NCBI GenBank assembly: GCA_026014595.1
Contig: JAOZHY010000033.1
Location: 83,309 to 147,308, forward strand
Direction of reading: 5' to 3'
Source of the DNA: Candidatus Bathyarchaeota archaeon
Lineage (GTDB): Archaea > Thermoproteota > Bathyarchaeia > Bathyarchaeales > Bathycorpusculaceae
DNA: 64,000 nt
Every line of letters begins with the position of its first letter. The first letter of the stretch is position 1. The notes beneath the pieces were generated by a model, which was not told where the DNA came from, searched no databases, and saw nothing but the letters and a program-made list of their open reading frames with translations. A program made the translations under genes and the position numbers. Positions 49,558-58,215 of the stretch are shown here, in pieces.

Positions 49558-50255
49558 TGTCAGCAGTGGTTAAGAAGCCTTTTTACTTGAGACCGCCATG
49601 GAACATCCTCTTTGAGTTAAGCAAGCTTGAAAAGCTTACGCCGTGGAACGTGAACATCGCTTACCTGCTCAGGTCGTTCCTTTCGGAGATGGAAAGCACG
49701 GGGAAGGTGGATTTTAGGGCTTCAGGCGTGGCGCTGGACTCTTCCGCGCTAATTTACTTGATGAAGTCTAAGCTGTTGCTTACTCTTCAGGAACCGCCAG
49801 CGCCGCCAAAACCTCCTCAGGATTTTGTTCCGCCACCGCTGTTTCTGCCTCTGCGACAGGAATTGACATCGACCACGATTCAGAACTTGCTGGAGGTTTT
49901 GGATGAGGTGTTGAAGGGTGAGAAAATGCTTCGGCTGGACAGGGTGGTTGCGCAGCCTGTTCTTCCAGCAGTGTCAGATATTCTGCCTCAGTTTGAGATG
50001 TTTCTGGCGGAAATCGAGCTGCAGATGGAGAAGCTGTATGAAGTTCTGTGCGAAAAAGTTAAAGGTGCTGGAATAATTGAGTTTTCAACCTTGGTAAAGG
50101 GTGTTGCCAGAATCGAAGCGGTGCGCACGTTTATTCTGCTTCTGTTTCTGGCGCAAGATGGCAAAGTGAGCCTTTGGCAGAACGAGGAAACAGAAGAACT
50201 GTACATAGCTGTGGGGAGCTTGAACCTTGCAAGAGACCAAAAACCAGCCAGTTGA
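49557..50255 (+). CDS. scpA: Kleisin ScpA
   Basis: 232 residues, shorter than many bacterial ScpA but typical for archaea. The N-terminal part (WNILFELSKLEKLTPWNVNIAYLLRSFLSEME...FRASGVALDSSALIYLMKSKLLL) contains the helix that binds the SMC neck. The C-terminal winged helix (FSTLVKGVARIEAVRTFILLLFLAQDGKVSLWQNEETEELYI) binds the SMC head cap. A Pro-rich linker (EPPAPPKPPQDFVPPPLF) lies between. It is the bridge that closes the SMC ring. The 3' end overlaps scpB by 29 nt. Confidence 0.92.
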   Translation: MSAVVKKPFYLRPPWNILFELSKLEKLTPWNVNIAYLLRSFLSEMESTGKVDFRASGVALDSSALIYLMKSKLLLTLQEPPAPPKPPQDFVPPPLFLPLRQELTSTTIQNLLEVLDEVLKGEKMLRLDRVVAQPVLPAVSDILPQFEMFLAEIELQMEKLYEVLCEKVKGAGIIEFSTLVKGVARIEAVRTFILLLFLAQDGKVSLWQNEETEELYIAVGSLNLARDQKPAS

Positions 50256-50814
50256 CCAAAAACCTGCGGGTCCGCCTTCGCCAGATGAGAAAAGGCAGAG
50301 GGCGCTGAGGCTGTTGGAGGCTGCTTTGTACGTTGCTGGTCGCCCTTTAGACCTCAACGAGTTGGGTTCCGTTCTGAACACGCGGTCGAAAAACAAAACT
50401 CAGAAACTTGTCAAGGTTCTGATGCAAGAGTATTCTGTGCGGAACACGGCGCTTGAGATTTTGGAGCTGAAGGATGAACGGTACGTTATGCAGCTTAAAG
50501 CGGATTACACGCCTTTGGTGAAGAAACTTGTCAACCGACCTTTGTTGTCTTCTGGACCGTTGAAGACTTTGTCTTACATCGCCTATAGGCAGCCTGTTTC
50601 GCAGAAACGAGTCATTGAGGTGCGGGGGCAGCACGCGTATGGTCACGTGAAGCTTCTTAAGGATATGGGGTTGATTGCGGCTGAGAGAAGCGGGCGTTCC
50701 ATGGCTTTGCGGACTACCGATTATTTTGCGGATTACTTCGGATTGACGCATGACATTGCAGCCATGAAGAGAGAGTTAAAGCGCATTTTTGGCGACGCTA
50801 TGCAGGAACAGTGA
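50227..50814 (+). CDS. scpB: Segregation and condensation protein ScpB
   Basis: 195 residues with a TTG start and GGGAG upstream, within the end of scpA. Two winged-helix domains: ALRLLEAALYVAGRPLDLNELGSVL ... VKVLMQEY and PLLSSGPLKTLSYIAYRQPVSQKRVIEVRGQHAYGHVKLLKDMGLIAAERSG. ScpB dimers bind the middle of ScpA and control the SMC ring. The overlap indicates coupled expression. A conserved intergenic repeat begins 35 bp after the stop. Confidence 0.92.
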   Translation: MQETKNQPVDQKPAGPPSPDEKRQRALRLLEAALYVAGRPLDLNELGSVLNTRSKNKTQKLVKVLMQEYSVRNTALEILELKDERYVMQLKADYTPLVKKLVNRPLLSSGPLKTLSYIAYRQPVSQKRVIEVRGQHAYGHVKLLKDMGLIAAERSGRSMALRTTDYFADYFGLTHDIAAMKRELKRIFGDAMQEQ

Positions 50815-50848
50815 CATCTTTCTCTAGCGACCAAAGCAGTCTTTCAAT

Positions 50849-50930
50849 ATGGTTTGACTGTTTTTTGCGTCAATAGCGACCCCTACCCCTCTATAGGTTC
50901 CTGCAACCAACCACTAATAGGCTCCAAATA
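50849..50930. repeat. ~80-bp intergenic repeat, copy 2
   Basis: Second copy of the repeat at 29265-29347, same orientation. Core caatagcgaccccta, cccctctataggt and aaccaaccactaatagg is almost unchanged; the first part has the T-tract ctgttttttgcg. It follows scpB directly. A TATA-like ccttatttaaa lies ~35 bp after its end. Confidence 0.65.
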
Positions 50931-50984
50931 GACTGGTTTCCCGCTATCTTGCGTCTATCCTCTTCCTTATTTAAAGTGGTTAAG

Positions 50985-51254
50985 ATGAATCAGGGCGTGA
51001 GCCGTGTTCTGTTCTCTAGACGGTTTGTTCTAAAGCTTAGGATTAAATCAACTCTGAACAATTCTTATGTGAGTTGGAAAAAATTGAGCCGCAGAAACCT
51101 CGCATTAGCATTGGGCATAGTTTGTGCAGCCTTGATGGCGATAGCCACGCTTTATGCACTAATCACTGAAGCCTTTGCGCAGGTTAATCCAGTAGCAGCC
51201 GCGGCGGCCATAAGTGTTGCGGTCGCTGGAGTCGCATTGTTCAAAAAACGGTAA
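50985..51254 (+). CDS. Small single-spanning or hairpin membrane protein (89 aa)
   Basis: ATG 50985 gives 89 residues; an in-frame TTG at 50949 would add 12. The N-terminal half is very basic (RVLFSRRFVLKLRIKSTLNNSYVSWKKLSRR). Two hydrophobic segments follow: NLALALGIVCAALMAIATLYALI and PVAAAAAISVAVAGVALF, ending in KKR. The pattern suggests a small membrane protein with both ends in the cytoplasm. A true start nearer the first helix (GTG in YVSW) is possible because the TATA-like ttatttaaa (50969-50977) is very close to the ATG. No family recognised. Confidence 0.5.
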   Translation: MNQGVSRVLFSRRFVLKLRIKSTLNNSYVSWKKLSRRNLALALGIVCAALMAIATLYALITEAFAQVNPVAAAAAISVAVAGVALFKKR

Positions 51255-51375
51255 TTAAATTTCTATCTTTAGGGATTTTTGTCATTTCCAATATTTCATT
51301 ATATTGGTCGAAGTTAATGTAGGTAACAAGTTGTTCAAACAATAGTTCTGTTTTTTCTGTTATTTGCCCTTTTGT

Positions 51376-51390
51376 AGGGAAAAAAATGGA
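51376..51390 (-). terminator. Possible T-rich terminator after hdrA
   Basis: Minus strand ccatttttttcccta, about 40 nt after the hdrA stop. An oligo-T tract is the archaeal termination signal, but there is no other support. Confidence 0.3.
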
Positions 51391-51424
51391 ATATTTGAAT
51401 GCTGGGGCGTGAGGGTTGTTGTGG

Positions 51425-53878
51425 TTACTGTTTCTTTCTTTTCAGCATGTTCTCGATGATTGGCTTCAGCTTCGCGTTCTCTGCCTTAATCTTCTCCTTG
51501 CCCAACGCATGCATCTGTGCGTCTATTTCGCGTATAAGCTCGGCGTAGTGGACGCCTTCGGCGGCGGAAACGTATTCCACTCGGAACCGTTCCGGACTCA
51601 TGCCCAGCTTCTCCAACATGCCCTTGAGCGCGTCTGTGCGGGCTTTCATCTTGTAGTTTCCGCTAATGTAGTGGCAGTCGTATGGCAGGTGGCAAGCGCC
51701 AACCAGTACCATGCCCGCGCCAAGCCGCAGCGCTTCCAGTATGAAGTCGCGGTCAACTCTGCCCGAGCACATCACGCGTATCGCCCTTATTGAGGGCGGG
51801 TACTCGAAACGGCTTGTTCCCGCGAGGTCGGCGCCGGCGTAGCTGCACCAGTTGCAGAGGAACGCCAGAATCTTGTCTTCTGGGTCTTTCTCCAGCGCCG
51901 CGCGTATCTGCGCCATTATCTGCGCGTCCGTGAAGTGCATCTGCGTAATCGCGTCCTGCGGGCACTCTGCAACGCATGTTCCGCATCCGTGGCAGCTGGC
52001 AGTGATGACTTGCGCTGGCTTGTTCGGCTCGACTTTTATCGCTTGGTAGGGACATTTGTCGGCGCATATGCCGCATTTGGCGGTTACGTTTCGGCACTTG
52101 CTTTCGTCGATGACCGAGACTATGGGTTCAATTTTCCATGTTGGCTTGGAGATGACTGTTGCTGCGCGTGAAGCGGCGCCGCTTCCCTGTGAAACGCTGT
52201 AGGGGATATCCTTCAAGCCTTGGCAGGCGCCAGCGAAGAATATGCCGTCAGTCGGGGCATCCATCGGCTTCAGCTTCGGGTGGCTCTCCATGAAAAAGCC
52301 GTCTGCGCCGCGGGTCAGGTTGAGGATGCGAGCTAACTCGTCAGAGCCTTTCTTGGGTATTGAGGCGGTTGCCAAGACGACCATTTCAGCTTCGATTTCT
52401 ATGGGAACGCCGAGGTTCTCGTCTTCAGAATGCAGAATCAGGTTATGCGTTTTCGGGTCTTCGTCTATGCGGCTGACGCGCCCGCGGATAAAGTTGACTC
52501 CTTTCTCTCTGGCGCGGTCGTAGAATTCTTCGTAGCCTTTGCCTGGGCTGCGTATGTCCATGTAGAACACGTAAACTTCGATGTCTTCCTTGTACTTCTC
52601 CTTCAACTGCACGACGTGCTTTAGCGTGTACATGCAGCAATAGTTGCTGCAGTATGGGTACTTGTTCTTGTCCCGCGAGCCGACGCATTGGATGAACGCT
52701 ACAGAATGCGGTTTCTGGCCGTCCGATTGCCTTATGACTCTGCCGCCTGTTGGGCCTGCTGCGAGGATTAGGCGTTCGAACTCCATGCTGGTGATGACGT
52801 TCGGGTACTTCCCGTAACCCAGCAAGGGCATGTCGTAGGGCAGGTAAACGTCGTAGCCCGTGGCTACGATTATGGCGCCTACTTCTATATCGATTTCCTC
52901 AGGTTTCTGCTCGAAGTTAATTGCTTCTCTGGCGCCGCAAGCGTCCACGCACTTGTAGCATTCGATGCAGTAATCCTTGTTTATGGTATAAATCAGCGGC
53001 ACAGCCTGGTCAAACGGCACCGAAATCGCTTTGCGTGTGCCAAGGTTCATGTCCCACTCGTTGGGGAACTCGATGGGGCAAACGTCTTTGCATTCGCCGC
53101 AGCCCGTGCACTTGTCCGCCATCACGTACCGCGGATTCCTGCGAATCTTCACCTTGAAATTGCCAACGTAACCGTCTACCTTGAGGAGGTCGGCGTTGGC
53201 GATTATCTGAATGTTCGGGTGTCTGCCCACGTCCACCATCTTCGGGCCTTCGATGCAGATGCTGCAGTCCAATGTGGGGAATGTTTTGTCCAGCGCGGCC
53301 ATGTGCCCGCCGATGCTTTCGCTTTTCTCTAGCAGATAAACCTTGAAGCCCATCTCCGCAAGGTCCAGCGCAGCGTTCATGCCCGCGATGCCTCCGCCTA
53401 TAACCAGCGCCTTGTTGGTCACCGGCACCTCAATCGTCTGCAACGGCATCAATAAGCGTGCCTTTGCTACGGCCATCCGAATCGCGTCTTTGGCGCGTTC
53501 CGTGGCTTCCTTCGGGGTGCTTGGGTGGCACCATGAACTGAACTCGCGGATGTTTGCCATTTCAAAAAGGAACGGGTTCAAACCTGCTTCTGAAACGGTT
53601 CGGCGGAACGTTGCCTCGTGCATGCGGGGCGAACAAGCAGCGACAACCACGCGGTTCAGCTTGTACTCCTTTATGCCTTTTCGAATTTCATCTTGCCCTG
53701 GGTCAGCGCAGGTGTAACGGTTTTCCTTGACGTAAACCACGTCTGGAATAGTCTTAGAGTACTCAACAAGCTCCTTGATGTCCACCGTGCCAGCTATGTT
53801 TAAACCGCAGTGGCAAATGAAAACGCCTATGCGCAGTGGCTCAGGTGCAGGCTGCTTACCTGTTTCAGGCTGGCTCAT
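51425..53878 (-). CDS. hdrA: HdrA-like iron-sulfur flavoprotein fused to MvhD-like domain
   Basis: 817 residues. An N-terminal Cys-containing domain (RIGVFICHCGLNIAGTVD, ADPGQDEIRKGI, VVVAACSPRMHEATFR) is followed by the FAD-binding Rossmann fold (ALVIGGGIAGMNAALDLA, ~150) and the Cys pair region FPTLDCSICIEGPKM. Then come ferredoxin clusters CTGCGECKDVCP and CIECYKCVDACG, and two more near residue 610-660 (CGICADKCP, CHGCGTCVAECP). The C-terminal ~130 residues (FLCNWCSYAGADLAGTSR ... VGACHLPYDCHYISGNYKM) are an MvhD/FrhD-type 2Fe-2S domain. Such proteins bifurcate electrons between flavin, ferredoxin and a hydrogenase or dehydrogenase partner. No hdrB/hdrC is adjacent. It overlaps the polyferredoxin gene by 4 nt. 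Confidence 0.93.
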   Translation of the reverse strand: MSQPETGKQPAPEPLRIGVFICHCGLNIAGTVDIKELVEYSKTIPDVVYVKENRYTCADPGQDEIRKGIKEYKLNRVVVAACSPRMHEATFRRTVSEAGLNPFLFEMANIREFSSWCHPSTPKEATERAKDAIRMAVAKARLLMPLQTIEVPVTNKALVIGGGIAGMNAALDLAEMGFKVYLLEKSESIGGHMAALDKTFPTLDCSICIEGPKMVDVGRHPNIQIIANADLLKVDGYVGNFKVKIRRNPRYVMADKCTGCGECKDVCPIEFPNEWDMNLGTRKAISVPFDQAVPLIYTINKDYCIECYKCVDACGAREAINFEQKPEEIDIEVGAIIVATGYDVYLPYDMPLLGYGKYPNVITSMEFERLILAAGPTGGRVIRQSDGQKPHSVAFIQCVGSRDKNKYPYCSNYCCMYTLKHVVQLKEKYKEDIEVYVFYMDIRSPGKGYEEFYDRAREKGVNFIRGRVSRIDEDPKTHNLILHSEDENLGVPIEIEAEMVVLATASIPKKGSDELARILNLTRGADGFFMESHPKLKPMDAPTDGIFFAGACQGLKDIPYSVSQGSGAASRAATVISKPTWKIEPIVSVIDESKCRNVTAKCGICADKCPYQAIKVEPNKPAQVITASCHGCGTCVAECPQDAITQMHFTDAQIMAQIRAALEKDPEDKILAFLCNWCSYAGADLAGTSRFEYPPSIRAIRVMCSGRVDRDFILEALRLGAGMVLVGACHLPYDCHYISGNYKMKARTDALKGMLEKLGMSPERFRVEYVSAAEGVHYAELIREIDAQMHALGKEKIKAENAKLKPIIENMLKRKKQ

Positions 53879-54810
53879 CGTATAACCTCCTCAAACACGA
53901 ACCGCTTGCACACGGCTTCACGCGCTTTCTTGGAGCCTGTTGCCTTCAACTCCTTTACAGCGTCAACGGGTGACGTGAGTCTTTCCAGCGCCTTGTTCCA
54001 TGCGCCAGAATGCACTGGCGTGTGAAGAATCCTCGTCCTCTTGAGCGTTAAAGCCTCGTCTACTGGGCAGACGACTTTGCATGCGCCACAGTAGTCGCAG
54101 AACAACTCGTTAACCTGAACCTTTCCGTCCGCTGAGAGGAACAGTGCACCCGTTATGGGACAGATGTCCAAGCAGTCGGTGCAGCCTTCAGGGCACTTCG
54201 ACTGGTCGATGCTGATTTTGCCCTCCATGAACTTCCGCACTTTAATGGCGCCCGGCGCGCACTTGTACTCGCAGACGCGGCAGGTTGGACAGTACTCTTT
54301 CTGGATGGCAAGGTTGATTTGCACGCGGCTCCTCTCGCTCGGCGTCAAAGCCGTCAGGTTCTGAACGGGTTTCCCGCCAAAGCCTATTTTGGAAACCGTT
54401 ATCAAGCCTAGCGGGCAAGCTTCGGCACAGTCGTCGCATTCTTTCGGACACTGGCGCGTGTCCACTTTTATGTCGCGCACCAACTCAGGATAGCTTTCCT
54501 TCGCGAGCACTGAGAGATCGTGGCTGCCGTTCAAGGTGAGTTTTATGGCGCCGTATGGACAGGTTATATCGCATATGCCGCAGAAGTTGCATTTCGCAAG
54601 GTCTATGTCAACCTTGGCTTTCTTGGCCTTCTCGCCCTGCGCTTTCGGTTGTTTTTCAACTTTTATGGCTTCTTTCGGGCAGGCTAAACTGCATATCTGG
54701 CAGCCCGCGCACCTTGCCTTGTCCAGAGTAAGCTTGTAGTTCTTAACGTGCAAAATCCATTCAAGAGTTAGCGTGTCTGCCGTGTCTTTCTTCACGGTTT
54801 TTAACGGCAT
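53875..54810 (-). CDS. Polyferredoxin with six 4Fe-4S motifs
   Basis: 311 residues with six Cys clusters: CAGCQICSLACP, CNFCGICDITCP, CPKECDDCAEACP, CPTCRVCEYKCA, CPEGCTDCLDICP, CDYCGACKVVCP. Together they could hold six 4Fe-4S clusters and act as an electron wire. It is the first gene of the pair with hdrA (4-nt overlap), so it likely delivers or takes electrons from HdrA. Between clusters are charged linkers, and the N-terminal ~25 residues and last ~50 residues lack Cys. The TATA-like ctataaac ~60 nt upstream (minus strand) is the probable promoter. No signal peptide, so it is cytoplasmic. Confidence 0.9.
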   Translation of the reverse strand: MPLKTVKKDTADTLTLEWILHVKNYKLTLDKARCAGCQICSLACPKEAIKVEKQPKAQGEKAKKAKVDIDLAKCNFCGICDITCPYGAIKLTLNGSHDLSVLAKESYPELVRDIKVDTRQCPKECDDCAEACPLGLITVSKIGFGGKPVQNLTALTPSERSRVQINLAIQKEYCPTCRVCEYKCAPGAIKVRKFMEGKISIDQSKCPEGCTDCLDICPITGALFLSADGKVQVNELFCDYCGACKVVCPVDEALTLKRTRILHTPVHSGAWNKALERLTSPVDAVKELKATGSKKAREAVCKRFVFEEVIR

Positions 54811-55052
54811 CTTATCTTACCACCAGGAGATTATACAGGCGTCAAATACCAATTCAACGCTTGAACACGGTTTATAGAATGTTTGAATGCAACGATAACG
54901 ATATAAATATTGCTTGAAAGAAAAGACATTTTAACCATGAATATTTGAAGGCGTGCTGGAGCGATAAAAACCAAGGGCGTTGTTCAGAAACAGGGCTGAT
55001 TTTGACAAGTTTTATACGCGTTCGTTGCATTACAAGTTCATTGTGGGTGTTC

Positions 55053-56330
55053 ATGGCTGGGTCTGAGGAAGAGATTTACTCAATTATGTTCTCTTCGCTG
55101 AAGCACCCGGTGCGGCGCAAGATCCTCAGGATGCTCGCTGATAAGCCCCTCACTTTTACGGAGATTGTTGAAGCTCTTGAGGTTTCAACTCCGAACTTGA
55201 CTTATCATCTGGAGAGCCTCGGGGAACTGGTCTTTAAAATGGAGAACGGCAAGTATAAGCTGTCTACTTTTGGAGAAGCTACCGTAAACGCCATGAAAAG
55301 CGTAGAAGAGGTTCCTGAGATTAAGTCAAAGTACCATTTGGCTTTGCCTTTCAGGTGGAAAGTTTTCTTTGCAGCGTTGTTAGTCATCGTTATGCTTTTA
55401 GCAACCGTATCTACTGTTCAATATTTGTCTTTAAATGACTTGAACAGCAGCTTGGATGAGCTGAAGGCTCAAAACCAGCAACTACTAGCATGGGGCAGCA
55501 CACACAAGGTTGCATCTATCATACGCGACATCGCCCAAATCGACATAACAAAGTACAAGGTAACGCTGCTCAGCAATACCATAGAGTACCGTTCAGATTT
55601 GGGGGCAACTGAGGAAGTGCTAAGATATTCTTTAACCAGTAGCGAAAGCAACTTGGACGCGGTTTTCAGGTTTAGAAACAACCACTTCTCACGCTTCCAA
55701 CTAAACTTAATTGAAAGCTCACCAATCTACACGCAAACTCCATCAAGCGATTTATTAGAAAATGCGAGAAACGCGCTGGACAAGTACAAAGCCTATTCAG
55801 GAGACGAGTACTTGGAAGAAATGAGTAGCCTCATAGACACGCTGAACAAGACGGAAAACACGGAAATAACGCAAGGAAACATTAAGCTGAAAGTCACGGT
55901 TACCGACGAAGGAAGCGGCGAACTCCTATGGATGCACACTGAAAACGGCATCGATTTTGCACCTAAAGGCTTGCGGATGGTATTCGAGAATCGTTTCTTG
56001 AAAGAAATGACGGATGGCTACTTCTTCTTTACTGTAGGCAGCTCCAGTCTAGACGTTTCCAAAGAGGAAGCTGTAGCAATAGCGAAAAGCTATGTTAAAA
56101 CCTTATCTTGGAGCTTAAATGGTACACAAATTTCCGGCTTCACGGTGTTAAACGAACCTGTGTCAGTTGAGTTTGCTCCCCATCCGAGACCTGATTCCAC
56201 GGGACTGATTCCATATTGGTACGTCGTGCTGCGTCTTGACAGAGTTTACCAGGGAAACATAAACACGATAACTGTTGGCATCTACGCGGACACAGGGCAA
56301 GTGGCTCATATACAATTGCTAAGCAAATAA
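55053..56330 (+). CDS. Membrane-anchored winged-helix regulator with extracellular domain
   Basis: 425 residues from ATG 55053 (MAGSEEEIYSIMF); the longer frame from 54945 is not supported. Residues ~8-80 are an ArsR-type winged helix (SLKHPVRRKILRMLADKPLTFTEIVEALEVSTPNLTYHLESLGELV). A helix follows at ~105-128 (WKVFFAALLVIVMLLATVSTVQYL), and then ~295 extracellular residues with a coiled stretch (LNDLNSSLDELKAQNQQ) and beta-rich sequence. The last part (EAVAIAKSYVKTLSW ... IPYWYVVLRLDRVYQGNINTITVGIYADTGQV) resembles PepSY-like domains. It is a one-component regulator: an outside signal could change DNA binding inside. A TATA (gatataaatatt) lies upstream of the frame. Its target is unknown. 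Confidence 0.8.
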   Translation: MAGSEEEIYSIMFSSLKHPVRRKILRMLADKPLTFTEIVEALEVSTPNLTYHLESLGELVFKMENGKYKLSTFGEATVNAMKSVEEVPEIKSKYHLALPFRWKVFFAALLVIVMLLATVSTVQYLSLNDLNSSLDELKAQNQQLLAWGSTHKVASIIRDIAQIDITKYKVTLLSNTIEYRSDLGATEEVLRYSLTSSESNLDAVFRFRNNHFSRFQLNLIESSPIYTQTPSSDLLENARNALDKYKAYSGDEYLEEMSSLIDTLNKTENTEITQGNIKLKVTVTDEGSGELLWMHTENGIDFAPKGLRMVFENRFLKEMTDGYFFFTVGSSSLDVSKEEAVAIAKSYVKTLSWSLNGTQISGFTVLNEPVSVEFAPHPRPDSTGLIPYWYVVLRLDRVYQGNINTITVGIYADTGQVAHIQLLSK

Positions 56331-56882
56331 AAAGCGAGCAACAGCGACATAACACTTTAAAACTTCATCATCAACAAACGAAACCACCCTCAACCCAGCA
56401 TCCTCAAGCATGTCCATGAAGTCATTGAGTGAGAAAGCCTTCTTTAGCCCAGTTACCACAAGGGTGCCGTCTGATTTGGTGACGCGTTTTAACTCACCTA
56501 ACGTTACATTGGGTTTAGGCATGTTCTGAAGCACCGTAAAAGCGAAAACCACGCTGAAAACGTCATTCTTGAACGGCAGGTGGTCCGCGTCAGCCTGAAC
56601 CAAGTGGATATTATGGAGTCTTTCCGCCTTTTTCTTAGCTCTAACCAGCAATCCACTTGAAATCTCTACCCCTACAACGGTTTGAGCCTTGGGCGCGACG
56701 TGGCTGAACAGGAGCCCTGTGCCACATCCGACATCCAAAATCACGCTGCCACCAGTTATGGTCAAATGTTCTAGAGCTTTTTTGTATTTGGCTTCCTGCT
56801 CTTCACGGTACTGCTCATCATACGACCGTGCCGTGGCATCGTAGCGTCGCATCACCCTGCGCTTCATGTCCCACCTGTTCAC
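56319..56882 (-). CDS. SAM-dependent class I methyltransferase
   Basis: 187 residues. SAM-binding motif I is GGSVILDVGCGTGLLFSHV (~45-62), the acidic loop VVGVEISSGLL, motif II VQADADHLPFKNDVFSVVFAF, then LQNMPKPNVTLGELKRVTKSDGTLVVTG. This is the UbiE/COQ5-like class with unknown substrate. GTG 56882 or ATG 56867 (AGGTGGG upstream) could be the start. Its 3' end overlaps the end of the convergent regulator gene by 12 nt. It is divergent from nucS with a short promoter region. Confidence 0.85.
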   Translation of the reverse strand: MNRWDMKRRVMRRYDATARSYDEQYREEQEAKYKKALEHLTITGGSVILDVGCGTGLLFSHVAPKAQTVVGVEISSGLLVRAKKKAERLHNIHLVQADADHLPFKNDVFSVVFAFTVLQNMPKPNVTLGELKRVTKSDGTLVVTGLKKAFSLNDFMDMLEDAGLRVVSFVDDEVLKCYVAVARFLFA

Positions 56883-56949
56883 GAAAGCTCAACCCTTCAG
56901 AAATCTTATCTACAATGGAGCCCTCTAAAATACTTGGCTGAAAAACAGG

Positions 56950-57741
56950 ATGCAGGAACAGGATAAGCAGACGGTTCTGATGAACCCGAAGATGGCGGAA
57001 GCCGCCGAGATCATCGGGAAAGCGCTTGTGCAGCGGCGAACCCTCATAGTCGCGGGCAAATGCCATGTGCATTACACGGGACGCGCCGCGTCCACACTTG
57101 AACCCGGAGAACGCTTGTTAATCATCAAAGGGGACGGTTCGCTCCTCGTCCACCGCCCTGTCGGGTATGAGCCGGTCAACTGGCAACCAGCGGGCAGCGT
57201 CTTCCACGTTCAAGCGAAAGCGGATTCCGTCGAGGTGCATGGGGTCAGGCAGAAGCCCCGCGAGAGCGTAAGAGTGACGTTCAGCGAAATCTTCATGGTT
57301 TCCAGCCTAAGCCTCGCGGATTCAGGCGAGTTCCTGCTGTACGCGAGCGAGGAGGACATGCACCGCGCGATTCTGCTGAAGCCTTCGCTGTTGGAGGAGG
57401 GTTTTAAGCCGATTAGTTACGAGAAGAAGGTTGAGCCAGGGTTTGTGGACGTTTACGGCGTGGACAAGGACGGCAGGCTTGTGGTGGTGGAGGTTAAGCG
57501 GAAAACCGCTGGGAAGGAGGCGGTTCTGCAACTCGCCAAGTACATAGACGCCATAAAAAGCAAGGCGGAACGTGAATTGCGCGGGGTTCTTGTTGCGCCG
57601 AGTTTGGGAAAAGACGTGCAGAGGCTGCTGGTGACTATGGGGCTGGAGTTTAAGGCGTTGGACCCGAAGAAGTGCGCAGAAGTGTTGAAGAAAGCCGAAG
57701 CAACTAAGCTGGAATCATTTTTCGACAGAAATTATGGTTGA
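56950..57741 (+). CDS. nucS: Mismatch endonuclease NucS/EndoMS
   Basis: 263 residues. The N-terminal DNA-binding part (RTLIVAGKCHVHYTGRAASTLEPGERLLIIKGDGSLLVHRP) and the C-terminal RecB-like nuclease core are complete: GFVDVYGVDKDGRLVVVEVKRKTAGKEAVLQLAKYID holds the catalytic Asp, Glu and Lys (D..EVK). NucS/EndoMS cuts both strands at mismatches in archaea and Actinobacteria and is thought to replace MutS/MutL. The start could also be ATG 56983. The C-terminal segment (KLESFFDRNYG) has LESFF, which resembles the PCNA-binding peptide of archaeal NucS. It is the sole gene of its short unit before the small wHTH gene. Confidence 0.93.
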   Translation: MQEQDKQTVLMNPKMAEAAEIIGKALVQRRTLIVAGKCHVHYTGRAASTLEPGERLLIIKGDGSLLVHRPVGYEPVNWQPAGSVFHVQAKADSVEVHGVRQKPRESVRVTFSEIFMVSSLSLADSGEFLLYASEEDMHRAILLKPSLLEEGFKPISYEKKVEPGFVDVYGVDKDGRLVVVEVKRKTAGKEAVLQLAKYIDAIKSKAERELRGVLVAPSLGKDVQRLLVTMGLEFKALDPKKCAEVLKKAEATKLESFFDRNYG

Positions 57742-57790
57742 AAAAATGGTCCTTCAACAGTTGGAGAGATAAGACTTAAATCCGTAAGAC

Positions 57791-58129
57791 ATGCCAGTTA
57801 ATCTTATGACAGAGGAGCTAAGCACTTATCTTTCCAGCTACATCAAAACCCGCGTGGGAGTCTACAAGAAGTACCTTTTGGCGGCTTTAGACAACAAAGA
57901 TCAGTGCATCTGGTACTTGGAATCAACCGAAGGAATGCTCACGCCCTCTTCGGACCTGAAGAACTGCCAGCTTCTCAGGGACGCCCAGCTTTTTAATGAG
58001 GACACTCGGATTTCAAGAAACGGGCGCAACACCTACAAAATCTACTGTCTCACTGAACTGGGCAGGAAGATAGCTGAGGAAATCAAGAAAGAAGGGCTGG
58101 AAGGCAGAAAAACAAGCGGAACGTCCTAA
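57791..58129 (+). CDS. Small hypothetical protein, possible winged helix (112 aa)
   Basis: 112 residues (or 107 from ATG 57806). The protein is helical at the start (TEELSTYLSSYIKTRVGVYKKYLLAALDNKDQ), and the centre has LKNCQLLRDAQLFNEDTRISRNGRNTYKIYCLTELGRKIAEEIKKEG. The last part, a beta hairpin followed by LTELGRKIAEEI, is common in winged-helix DNA-binding proteins. No membrane segment is seen. It lies 50 bp after nucS and 87 bp before hppA2. Function unknown. Confidence 0.6.
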   Translation: MPVNLMTEELSTYLSSYIKTRVGVYKKYLLAALDNKDQCIWYLESTEGMLTPSSDLKNCQLLRDAQLFNEDTRISRNGRNTYKIYCLTELGRKIAEEIKKEGLEGRKTSGTS

Positions 58130-58179
58130 AGCATTAATCCCATCAGTTATAAGCAAGTTTCCAAGGCGTCTCCTCGATA

Positions 58180-58191
58180 AATTATATAAGC
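58180..58191 (+). promoter_or_regulatory. TATA box of hppA2
   Basis: aattatataagc lies 25-36 nt before the ATG at 58216, which also has GGAG at 5-8 nt. Flanking aaggcg (left) and cgcctt (right) form an inverted repeat around the TATA that may bind a regulator. Confidence 0.6.
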
Positions 58192-58215
58192 TTCGCCTTA
58201 CTCACAGTCGGAGCT

